64,000 nt of DNA from Branchiostoma floridae (Eukaryota > Chordata > Leptocardii > Amphioxiformes > Branchiostomatidae), in the NCBI RefSeq assembly GCF_000003815.2, contig NC_049983.1, positions 14,986,769 through 15,050,768 of the forward strand, in the 5' to 3' direction. The notes below the pieces were generated by a model. The model was not told the origin of the DNA. It did no database searches and worked only from the letters and a program-made list of their open reading frames with translations. Below are positions 11,501 to 23,500 of this stretch, piece after piece. The position numbers and the translations under genes are program-made. Position 1 is the first letter of the stretch, and each line of letters begins with the position of its first letter.

Positions 11501-14500
11501 AGTGTACCAAAAGAAACAACCAGTCTTTATTTGCAGGAGGCACATGTAGGTTGTATTGTATGTTCATATTAGTAGACTGTTGAAGTAATCGATATTTTAT
11601 ACATTGACAAGAACCATCAAAAAGCACACTAGTTAATAGAAGACCTAGTATGTGGCTCCAATGACAGTGGATCATATGTGACTGTATTGAGAATACTCAT
11701 AAGGGCAGTTTGGCCAAAGGGTTTGACAAAATTAGCACGTTTTACGGTAGTGCATAAGGAGTCTAAACATGCGGCAATATGTCGGCAAGTTCCGGGTGGA
11801 GGAGGTGCGTTTTTGAGAACAGGCTAAAAGTAATGCGCGCGCGGATGCCATCCATCAACACATCAATTCAGTGCAGCCTTACGAAAACCTAGAAATGTCC
11901 AATAACACGGACAGGACTGTAGATGTTTGCCCTTTGTAGGCAGCTGTCAGGCAGGAGACATGAAGCACAGTGGCTCGTGGAGAGCGTGCCAGACAATCGA
12001 CGTGTAGGTTAATAGAACTACAAAGCATGAAAAAAGCTGATCCATAACAAAATGGGGTGAGTCTTGCAGCAAGCAGGAGTGCGTTGTTGGAGATCACCTG
12101 ATGGTGTCTGCACATTTTCAATATTTCTCTACTTGGACGTTTTCGGGGCCTGCGACTCTCTCCCACCTCCTTTAGCACAATCTACATTAAATTCTGTAAG
12201 TCAAAGATTTAGCATTCAAATGGAAGTCAACGGAAGCCAAAGCACTTGTTTGCACTTGTAGAAGTAAGTCCCATGTATTTCTAAATGCCAACATCAAAGC
12301 AAGATAAAAGAGGTTCTTATTTCCAGAATTTCCGCTGTAGATAAGTCTAAAGGAATCGCTTTATCATTGGACATCAGCCCACGGGCACGTCTTAGGACGT
12401 CGTGTAAATACATACACATTCACTTCTGGCTTACAAATCAGATCATAGGGATACGACACTCTCCCGATAATCAATATAATTATCAACTTTGTCGATAATG
12501 ACAAAGGAAACAGGAGGAAGACGCCAGAGATTGAAGGCTGGTTCATCGCTGACCAATACTAGCTTGATGAAGGCTCGTAATCTGTTGATGGAAAATGCAA
12601 CTTCCGTAAATCTGCAACTTCGACAGAATAAAATGGCCAGTATGAATGCAAATGATTTTCAACTGCATACTAAATAGTAACACCCGCTGGTTGGATGTCG
12701 TGGCCCGAGACCTGCGCAGTATATACGTATTGGCATCACCCTTCACCAGTTGCAGCAAGCAGCTACGAGTAGAGGACGGTGGAGAACTCTGGTACATGCA
12801 GTCGGCTCTACGAGCCACGTGCAAGAGGATGAGTGAGTGAATGAGTGACTAAGTAGTAAACTGTATAGAACAAAAGAGAACAAACGAAGCAAGGAATATG
12901 ATATAAACAATAGACAGGCAATCCATAACAGAATTTCTATTGCCAAGGCTAAACAAGCCAAGATCCCCGGTATTGTATATATGTTAAGATAAACAAGAAG
13001 CTCATCAGAACTTTTCAGTGTAGTATGGTGACTCGTACGTTTAGGTCTCTGCTGCCTTGAACATTCAAGCAACTCACAAACACGACGCGTTCAAGTTACA
13101 ATCAGAACATGCACAGAAATCCACCATGTAATTCCTCATCTTGGATTCTCCTTAAACTGCAAGCTACTCATGTTCACCCGAGTGGTACCGATTGGCACAA
13201 ACGGCAGCAGCACTATGTGGATCCTATATATCTTTCCGCTTTGAGGTACGAGTATCGTGAACATACATGATACGTAAAAGGGGGTGAAAAGGCCGTAGAG
13301 CATATTTTGGGTCGTACTCAAAAACTAATATGAACATAGCCTGTTTGAAGTAGTTTGACGTTACATTTTAGGCGATCAGTGCGAGCTTTAGATATTTTAT
13401 TTGTGACATCCCTGTATCTGACTGAATATTGCCATTTTTTTGCATATTGGCATTTTCATTCACAATCCAGGTCAAAACGGGTCTTGAATGTAGGAATGGA
13501 TCACATTATCATGTCTGCACTATATTCGATATAATTCACTGTTGCTGCTGTCAGGGTTTCATTGTGTCAACCTCTTAACCAACCAGCATACCAACAAACC
13601 AACTACCCTGCAGCGAGAATGTCATCGATGACCAATCCTCCAATACCTACTTGAATTATATATAATCAGGCAGTCATGCATCATTTCAAAAGAAGTTTTA
13701 TGATTCAGAGTATAGGAGTGACCTCAATGAGACTCTTGAATAGTCTAGATCTTATTTACATCGCTTTAGAATTCTTATGATAGATACTTTTGCTATTCTA
13801 AAACTAAGAGTACTTATTCTTGACTACAGTCCTAAGGTAAGGACTGACTGGAAATCAGATCTTTAGCCAGGCCCGGCAACTGACTCTTATCTAAGGTCCT
13901 AAGGAAGACCTGTCTTGGCTTCAGGCTGCCGAACAGATTCTCTGCCGGCCCAGGCTGAAAGACTGGTTTCAGGCTTGGGTATGGTGTTGCTGATCCTAAT
14001 TGAAATGCATAACACAATAAAACATGAATGTATTTGTTACCAAAGTTAACTCGAAACTGCCCACAGCAACCTCCTTCAGACACATACAAAGCGTTTCCTT
14101 GGGAAAAGTTTTACTATTCAACAATAAATTATAATGCAGTAGCTTTAGCCCACTGAACAGCAACTTTATAGTGCTTTGGATGAGCAATCTACAAGACATC
14201 CGGTGCCTTGACAAGAATTTATCCGTCAATATCACTCATGACTGTCTCCGTTATTAAACATCTGATACATAGCATCAGAGATTTATACCTCAATATCGTC
14301 TCAGCGCGGAAAACATTCAACAAACGGTTGATAGTATCATTTATTCATGGCTCAGAGCGAAGAGCAGCATCAGATTGCATGTAGGTATACATCAACGGAA
14401 ATTTATTTGCCAATTCTATCTAAAGATGTGCCGCGCCAGAACAGAAGACGCTTATCGTATCTTAATATTGTGTGAAGTGACTGAAGCAATGCGCCCATGA

Positions 14501-16140
14501 TGGGGATTGTCTTCGATTGGTCAATTCTTTATCGGCCGTTCGAGTTTTACAACATGATTCTGGCCATCAGTATATGTAACGACAGCATTATGGAGTGCAA
14601 AGTAAAGTTACATAAAATCATCGAGAAAATAGACAACACTGCTCACGGCGGAAGTAGAATCCATGAATGCATGATCACGATTGCTATATGGCCATGGCCT
14701 AGCCCACAAAGATTCCATGAAAATATGTTGATAATTAAATTATAACTACTCATAACTTTTTGTTAGCCTGGTGTTTGCGTTTATACTATAGGGCGGCGGC
14801 TTGCCACCCGCCACCCAACAATGATCTGACTTTGCTGACAGTTAATCTACAATTTCCTCGAGGACACGAATAGTTTGTCGAGAGTTTCTACCAGATATGC
14901 TCTAGCTGAGCAAGTCACTTCTGATAACCGAGTAATAGACTCAAAGATGTCAGAGGCACGGGATGCGGAAACCAATTAGCAGATGGGAACTACCACAGAA
15001 ATATGCACTCAATTAACTCAAATATTGTCAATCTGAACCGGGTACCCCATACATGTCCATTGCTTTTAACTAGTTTTACTGGACGATGACTGTTGTGATC
15101 TGGAGAAGAAATACTAGTAATCACACGATCCAACACCAGTGAGGAATCCAAAAAGACTTTGTATACTCCACACGTAATTTTCGAGTCATTGGGTGTCTAT
15201 CTGAATCGACAGTGACATTATCATTCCAATTTAACTTGCGTCACAATAAGGCCAATAAAACGGACCCCCCATCAGTTAGACAGACTGTATCTTCTGATAA
15301 CTGTCCAACTTAAATTTGCTGAAGACTCAAGTATCAGCTCTATCCGTGCAAGTTCGGCCGGTCTCCGGAGTCTGAACTTCCAAGGAACTGACCAAGGAAT
15401 TCCGAATGTAGACTATAGTATCATTCTCCGATACCTGAACAGATCCTCCAGCGTTTTCTTTAGTGCAACTTGGGAAACTATTGAAAAGGATTGATGTAAA
15501 ACGCAAAGAGAGTATGCAGTGAGGCTCAATCCATATATTAGCGTACACATGCTGGCGGCAATCGTTCCTGAAGCTGAAGTGCCCGAGTGTAACAGTAGAT
15601 GCAAAACGAAGGTAACAAAAGCCTTTCTTACAATTTTATATTAAAGACAAAGCGAGCCCAAATTAACAAAACGCTCTTGTAACTCTGTTCAAGAATATGC
15701 ATTCTCATCTCATCGACTTGTGTCACTTAAGCTTTGACTCAGTCAAACATGGCGGTCAGGTAGAAAGATGGAAACATTGCAGCCATATCAGCCACCTACA
15801 ATACCAAAACAGTATCCCAAACGCATTGGTAGATTTTGTAAAGACAAAAGTGCTGAGTCAATGTCTTATGAGGGAACAGCACCACACAACAGACCCACAT
15901 TCCTGAGGTCATGACAGCACAAAATGTCGACCACCTTCGCATACAGACTACTGGTAAGACTGGGAAGACGCGACAGCAAAGCTTCAAGAAAGATGGAAAT
16001 TGCCAACGCTGACAACCTACAGTGGCTCAAGAGTGTCACAAATGTATAGGTAGTGTTATAAAATGAGGAAGACAAGCGAGCTAAATCATGGAAACACACC
16101 ACCAACCCACACCACAAAGCACAAGACCAGCAGCGAAGAC
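5512..16140. other. Gene-free stretch
   Basis: Only short, compositionally random open frames occur on both strands. I found no exon chain, transposon ORF or long repeat. There are small local duplications, for example a doubled CTCTAAATGTATA near 9590-9612, and a short GAGT-rich stretch near 12829-12847. I see nothing functional here. Confidence 0.55.
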
Positions 16141-16149
16141 TGGCAACGC

Positions 16150-16205
16150 CCTACTGATTGGCGCATGCGCCTAAACTCCCAAGGAATCGCGGGAAAATGA
16201 CACGA
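16150..16205. promoter_or_regulatory. Candidate CpG-type promoter (NRF1/E2F/CCAAT motifs)
   Basis: Within about 45 bp there is an inverted CCAAT box (ATTGG, 16157-16161), a perfect palindromic NRF1-type site GGCGCATGCGCC (16160-16171) and an E2F-like TCGCGGGAAA (about 16187-16196). A consensus donor, AAAG|GTAAGT, lies near 16545, so a short non-coding first exon on the plus strand is possible. No protein-coding continuation could be found up to the kinesin 3' end. Motif clustering is seen directly; promoter function is inferred. Confidence 0.35.
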
Positions 16206-16549
16206 GACTATAAAACAATGAAAACTTTTTAAAAATATCATGGTGGTAGTTGAGTGGGTTAAACCTAGGGCAAAACAATACGCAATGAATCAGATTTAGT
16301 TAGAAAATATGACATCCGTGATTTGACCTTTTTGTCCTTCGACCGTTGGGCTGATCCGGCACCCCCTTCTGTAAAGTGGTCAGGGCAACTCTCCAAGCAG
16401 AGGTTGAAGGGGGTGGGTGACATTGTCAGTATACGTACTTCAGAAAACGAGGTAATCAGAAGAAGGCAACGGTTTTCCACTCCAGTTTCTTCTAGGAGAT
16501 GAAGCTGAACTGCAGAGGGGTTTAGGATAAGCCCAGAATACAAAGGTAA

Positions 16550-18886
16550 GTACTTTTAGTTCTCTGATAGTTGCATCTGTCTTAATTGACTATTGCTAAT
16601 GCATGTCAGGTTGTTGGAAGATATGCTGTTATCATTATGATATTATTATTATATTAGTTGTTTGCTATGACCTTACATTCCAAGATAAGAAGTACACAAG
16701 TACTAAGATAATAGGACAGTGAATCCCCCAACAGGCATTTTAACACCAGTGATAATTGTGGCTCCTGACCTCTTCTAACTTTTACATAATGCAATTTTGC
16801 AATCAGATCCCTTTAAGGCTACACATTTTATCTGTAACTTGCCATTGGCCTTCTACCATAGTTTTATTACTTAGCACAGGCCTTGCAACTCCACGTATTC
16901 TTGTAGAAGCAGCAGCTGAATTTTGAGATAAGGATAATGATCGCATCATTAATGACAGTTAACTACAACTTACACTTTTAAGACAATGATATGCAACTCC
17001 AAAACTTGTCAGAATCCACTCTATGGCAGAACTTGGCACAATAAGTAAGTAAAATGCACACGGTAGGTAAAAGTTAATCTGAAGGGTTACCTCAATCATG
17101 ACAACTTGGGTACAATAGAGCACAGTGGGAATTTGCCATTTTCTGTCTCCTAAATCTGGATGTAATGTCAGGAATGATCTGCAGTCATTAGATGTTCTCT
17201 GTGAATGTTTCATACAGAAGTGTAACATCGGCATTGGATGTGTTACAAATGTACCTCCTTGAGGTAAGTGTAGCAGTCAGTGAGTACCAGTTATATAGCC
17301 CCGTTGTTTTATACAACAGGGAGCCTGGCTTTTAGAAGCACTCACTTTGAACTGAGTCACCAAGATTAACAACAACTTTTAAACTCTATACATTTTGTGC
17401 CCTATTCCATCAAGCCTGTTATCACCAGTTGATAACATGTAATTACACTGTCTAGTATTATGACCCTCTCCATCACCTTCTATTCAAGTTGAGCACCTAG
17501 CAGCTGAAACGTCTGCAAACTTTTGGATCACAATGTATGGGCACTCTTAAAAGACCAATGAATAGGACACGTTAACACCAAATCTTTACAATGTCGTAGT
17601 TACGATCATTTTAAGGCAGGTATTTACTACAGCCCTCTGGGAGGGCTTATACTTACTTTAAAAACCTTACAGCCACAGTGAGTGTGGTCATAAATCCCTT
17701 GGCTGTATACTGAAGCAATTCCTTTCTATAGTAGGAGCATTCTTGACACACCTATATCATGATACTTAAATGGACTAGATCATGTCAGGATGTTACATAA
17801 AAATGTCAGAAAGTAGGACCATATCTTAAATTCTATCTGTTCAATACTAAGACTTTCTACAACATTTAGCAAATCTGGCATGTATCTGGCAAACCAGATT
17901 GTATATGCCAAACCAGATATATGCTCATTATCGATATCCCAGCGATAAAGAGGCTGCGGACTCCCTGCTTATCTGGACTATGCCCCAAATGTATGCACTG
18001 TATGCATACAAATGTGTGCACAGCATGCATTTGGTCGTCTACAATCGTAATTTTTTAATTATGCGATTACGGTACTGTAAGTTGCTACGATTCCCTGAAG
18101 CTAGATTAAGATTATTCCACTCCTATTCCTGTATTCTCCTGACTGTTGACATGACTGGTAGGACACTTTCCAAGAAACTCTGTGTAATGTACACTGTACT
18201 TTCTTTGTTTTCTGCAGGCAAACATTAATCATTCAAAAGCAGATCTCAAGAAATAGAGGGCACTTCTGAGACAAATATTCTTTATTGCCTACATGAAAGT
18301 ATTGCAACATCGGAGTACTATAAATCATGTTTCACATGATGCTACTGGGACAACATACATACATGGCTCGGATAATAAAATGTTTTCATCAAATTCTTTA
18401 CCGGTAAAGGGAAGAAAATTTCCAATAAATCTTTTCTGATATAACACTTAAAAATTTACATCTATGTCACAAAACTGATATACAAAACACACCATATTTA
18501 CAATATACTTCACCTGTCTTGAAGTTCATACATCCATTATGATCCTTGCATGACAGTCGTCAATCATTACAATAAATTTTTTCATTGACTTTTGAATCCT
18601 GATATATTACAATAGGTAATGAAAAAATATATACCAAGAACCTTTGTTTGCCAAAGTGCTCCATAGTGTAGCTTATATTCACACACAAAACAAAACAAAA
18701 GCAACAGAACAGCATAAACTACTAACAACTAATTCACTGGAAGTCAAACAGAATACAATTTACATAAAAAAAGCCAAACAGAATACAATATGCATCATCA
18801 GAAAACACCACTAATTTCTTGTTCTTTTCTGGTTGCCTGTTTTCCTGCTCTGCACTCAGTCTGGATAAATGCAGAACAGAGAAAGC
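16550..18886. other. Intergenic, AT-rich; possible kinesin 3' UTR end
   Basis: No supported gene. Two small hairpins were noted, GTTATCA/TGATAAC near 17418-17438 and AGCCCTC/GAGGGCT near 17631-17648. A reverse-strand AATAAA (TTTATT at 18281-18286) could serve as a distal poly(A) signal for the minus-strand kinesin, which would imply a 3' UTR of about 2.2 kb carrying transposons. This is weak evidence. Confidence 0.35.
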
Positions 18887-19288
18887 TGGGGTGGGTGCTG
18901 GTACAGAAAATTCAGGTCCAGGTCCAGAAGATCAGGTCCAGGTCAGGACCTGAACCACGACATGGACCTGATTGTCTCTGAGTGTGAGAACTTGTAAATG
19001 GGCGATACTCAAAACAATGGTCCATTTTGCTACAAATCAATCTGTTTTGCTTATTAGCATCTGGCTTCCACCTCTGTTAACTTACACCAAATTTGACTGT
19101 GGAGACTTGCTAATGACTATCAACTCTCCTGTACTTTGCTCTTAAAACTTTCTTCAACACCTGCTGGTATAATCTGTCAATTTTCTAATCGGTCCAAAGT
19201 CCGGTCCACAGATTTTTTCAGGGCCATTTTTTTGGACCGGTCCAGCAAGAAAAAAATGGTTTTGTACCGGTACACTGTACCCACCCCA
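18887..19288. mobile_element. 402-bp TIR element with 8-bp TSD (hAT-like)
   Basis: The termini are TGGGGTGGGT...GTACCCACCCCA. An 8-bp direct repeat, AGAGAAAG, flanks it at 18878-18885 and 19289-19296, with one extra C at the left junction. The inside is rich in GGTCCAGGTCC- and ACCGGT-type motifs and has no coding frame. An 8-bp duplication fits hAT, but other superfamilies also make 8 bp. It lies downstream of, or within the distal 3' UTR of, the kinesin gene. Confidence 0.65.
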
Positions 19289-19467
19289 AGAGAAAGATAT
19301 GACTGGGATTTGGTCATCTGATTTTCATGTGAAAATTGGAACATTAAATATTTTATAATTCACAGTCACCAATCTCCAGATGTCCCTGTCACAGACTATT
19401 GTAAATCAATCATACATAATCAATTACACGCTATGAATGTTTAAAAATCATCCATACATGTAACATG

Positions 19468-20342
19468 CATTGGCATAATACCGGTCATAAGCCTTATACC
19501 GGTCGACTAAAAATAGTGGAACTTAAAGAGATCTACACATGCAACAATAGTTATTTCTGAGGTATGCACACTTCAGACATCTAGGTGTCCAATACATCAT
19601 TTACAAAGCATCGATAACAATGCATTCGAAGACAACAAGGCCAAAAGTTTTCAGGTCATTTTCGGGGCAGGCGAGCTCGTCGTGGGACAAACACACTGTC
19701 ACGTTCATCGCCAGATTTGTAGATAATAATCACATGTGCTCACGGCACAAGACGAGCATGATTCAACAGCAATCTTGAATTTCTTTTGGTGACCTACAAC
19801 TCGTGTAAAAGTGTGAGGAACCGTTGCATTATCGCCCGGATCTACGGCTGAATGGGTCAAATTGAACGTACGCCGCCATTTTCCCGCCATTTTTAATGCT
19901 ACGGCCAGCAGTAAAGTTTTACGTCATAGCGGTTGTGACGGATCAAAATTAAATGAAAATTCTTGTCGGTATACGTCCATTTTCTCATGACTTTTTGTAT
20001 GCTCATGCAGATTTTTGTTTTGTGCAACTACTAACAGGAAAGAAAGGAATAACAGAGGATGTATAAAGGTACATAGCGGCAGTTAATTGTGCCATGTTTC
20101 GTTCGACCGGTATAGTGCACCCCCTTCCAACCACGCGCCCGTTCTCCGTGCAATTCCGCGGTGTGTTCCAATTACGATATTATGTTTTTAGCAGGACCAG
20201 AGAGACAAAATAATTTACACAGAAGAAGTGGCAAAGGTAAGCTGTAACAGCAACATGTAACTGGGGAAAATGATGCGTTGATCATTTGCCAAATTAGCAT
20301 TGCTTGAGAAATTGCAGTAAACCGACCGGTATTATGCCAATG
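19468..20342. repeat. Inverted-repeat-bounded segment with nested ACCGGT arms
   Basis: The 19-bp arm at 19468-19486 (CATTGGCATAATACCGGTC) is the exact reverse complement of 20324-20342. Nested inside, TATACCGGTCGA (19495-19506) is inverted at 20103-20114. The interior is locally GC-rich and has two ATGGCGG/ATGGCGGC motifs on the minus strand near 19870-19890, resembling YY1 sites. An open frame of 61 codons starts at one of them (minus, 19890 down to 19705), but I do not recognise it. No direct target duplication is visible. Confidence 0.5.
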
Positions 20343-20516
20343 GATGTTAGTACAGTATGGAAAAGGAACATGGCCAAATATCCTTGTTGTGTACAAAGAA
20401 AACATCTAATATGAAAGACACTTAGTACAAAAAGAGTTATTTTACATGAAGCGCACACATTACGGTTTATACTCTTCACACTCTAAAAGTTTATCTTTAT
20501 GTATGGACGGCAGTGA

Positions 20517-23500
20517 TCATTTCTTCTTGCCACCTTTGGTGACGTTCCTCTCGGCCTTGCCCAGCGACACCTGTCTGGCGCTGGAGCCAAAGGTGAGGGT
20601 ACTGATGGACTCCGACACATTTTTCTCATCTGGGCTCACCATCACAAACAGACAGGCCTGAAAAACACAAACCAAACGTCATTGAAGAGGTTCATCAGTC
20701 ACGTATGAATAGATTTTGAATTACTACAATATTCTTCCGACAGTGACAGTTTTTTAAAGGCATTATGTTATATATACGATGGCTATCAATCCAGAGGTGG
20801 GTGAGCGGCAGAAGATCCACGCAAGTCTTGACCTAGACTCGCACTCTCACGAGACTAGGTCACTATGTGAACAAGATGGACTGATAGCCATCGAAAATTT
20901 GGAGGTATGTATGGAAGAATATTGTCATGAAGTTAACCTTTTTCTAGCTGTAGTTTTCGGTATCAAACCTGTAATGGTTAGAAGATAACACACCAGTGGA
21001 ACAGTCATATTTTTGCGATTTTGACACTGACTATTTACATGTATATAGCTAACTTACAGATTGACAAAAAGATTTTAAAAATGTGGAGGTTCTGCTGCAG
21101 TACCAAGGTCACATACCAGGGGGACCAAAGTTGACCTTGACAATGATGTTCCCAACACCTACCAACATTCTTTTGCTGATCACAAATGTCCAGAAACACA
21201 GATAGACAGATACACCAAAACTATACCTCCATTTTTCATGGAGGTAAAGATTGAGATACTGTAAAAATTGAGATAAGTAAAGCAATAATAGCAAAACCTG
21301 TACAGATAACACTGCACATGTAAGTGCGCAAAGGATGGACAGATACATTTTATAGTCTAGTGAGTGGAAATGCGAAATCAACCTTAGAGACTGTTCAACA
21401 TGTAAACTGTGCATGTCTGCATTCTTAAGTTCAACCTTAAACTGATTAGGTGCACTTCTGAACAAATCCAAAGACTTTGTCTATTTTAATCTTGATAAAT
21501 TTCTCTCACTTGGCTGGTACCTCGAGGGATATACTGACACTCCACTGCTCTTATGGGATGAGAGCAACATGCCTTCACTAATCTTATTTCTCCACTTAAG
21601 TGGAAGGATGTAAAACAGTGTGATTAACAGGAGAACCTTATAAGGTCCCATGGAGGGCAATGAATATTAATGAGCAACACTGCACCTCAGGAATCCTACT
21701 ATATATAATTGTGAATACATACAAGGTCTCCTAGCTGCAAAACTGTTTTCACTTATAGCTAGCTTCCTTTTCCTATTAGAAAGTACTGTCTAACTGCTCA
21801 CTCCCAATTAGATATTACAAGTCACAGTCTTATAACGGTCCCATTTTAGCTAATACAAGAAGGTTGAGGGACATTAAAGTGCACCCTAGTCCTTAAAGAA
21901 TATCTGAAAAGGCGGACAACTACATGTAAGTGGTATTGATTTCAATTACGTCAAGAAGAAAAATTGTTCCACTGTGTATAGTGTGATTGAATATTGAATG
22001 TTTTGCATTTTGAAGATTGAAAAATACTAACATAACATGACAACTGACACCATATCTGTTAATCATGGAAAGAAATGTTACATTTAATACATCAATTCAA
22101 ATCAAAGTTGCCCCAAACTGTGGATACACCGGTTAGACTACTTTTCTCTTATGACTTAGAGGTGTCAATATCAAACATTTCTATGAAATGAGCAGCTACA
22201 GATTTAACTTAGTCTACAAGTCAAACTTGTTTCGTAGACTTTGAAACATCAATTATAATAGTTCCACCTATTCCATCTATTGAGATTTATATACTGAGAG
22301 ACCAGTAAAACAGTCCTAGTTTGAGCTTAACAGGATAAAAATGACATCAACAGTACAGTTTCAACTACTGTTAAGACAACCTAATAGGGTTAGATTTGGA
22401 TTTGTTTGGTGTAACAACTCTTACTCATTAAACTTCCTCACATATGCATGCAACAGAGCACCATGCTTTTTAAATGCACAACACGTTACCTTAACTTAAG
22501 GCACCAAATACCAGCCGCTTCATAAAGATTACTTATATTGCACAGCAAATCCGTCTCTATGGATCTATCTCATTGTAAACCCTGCCAGAACTGCCACAAC
22601 TTTTCCATGTAATCCCTATTAACTGCTACCACCTGAGACATCAGCGAGACCACGGCTCACACAAAGGATCCAGTACCCCCTGACAGATTGATTGCCCTAG
22701 TTATTTTCTTCCTCTGACACTGCCTTATAGAAAGTATGCAGAAAACACCCGAGAGAACGTAAAGGTGTCAAGTTTAAGGTCTTTTATGCCTGGATACTTT
22801 GACAAAGAGCATGAAGTGCAATCCGTGGGTGGTAAACCTGTAACAGATCACTATCAGTTTAAAGGTGAGGTACATGTACTTACTAATGCAGGGTTACACA
22901 AGTCCACTATCCTGATTGTCCCAGGCAAGTGAAACTGATGATTGGGCAAGTGAAACTGACGATTGGCTACCCCACTTAGTACGATTTTTCAACAAGTGAG
23001 ATTGCCATAAACTTGTTACTTTTCATAGCCATAGTATCAAGCATTGGTTAACATAGAAAAGTAGAGCCAATGATAAAAGAATGCCATTGCTGGAAGTAAA
23101 AATGCATTTTAGAAAATGTCTTAAATTTTGGTTAAAATTTGGTTTGGGTATCAAAGTAGATTTTTTATGTACATGTGAATTTTAGAAAAACCTGACAGGT
23201 CCAGACCTGTAATGTGTTGCTTGCTGACATTCTGGATTTCTCTACCTTGTCAATGTTTCAATAGTTAAGGTTTATTGACACTTTACATACATCGGTTTGA
23301 TAGACACTAATTAAGATGGTTAATATGCAAGGGGCAGAGCAAGCAATATTGCACACTGACGCTAGAACTATATTTGTTGACATTAAAACAGAGTGATTGA
23401 ATATTAAAAATAACCATAAGTACAGGAGACAGCAAGTGAATTCCTATAAACGTCAATGTCATAATCATGATTGTTCTGAAGTAGTCATACATGTATGCAT

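Noticed and set aside
21109-21471. 120-codon minus-strand open frame in the kinesin last intron
   Set aside because: Hydrophobic, Leu-rich translation of AT-rich intron; the kinesin exons either side join in phase without it.
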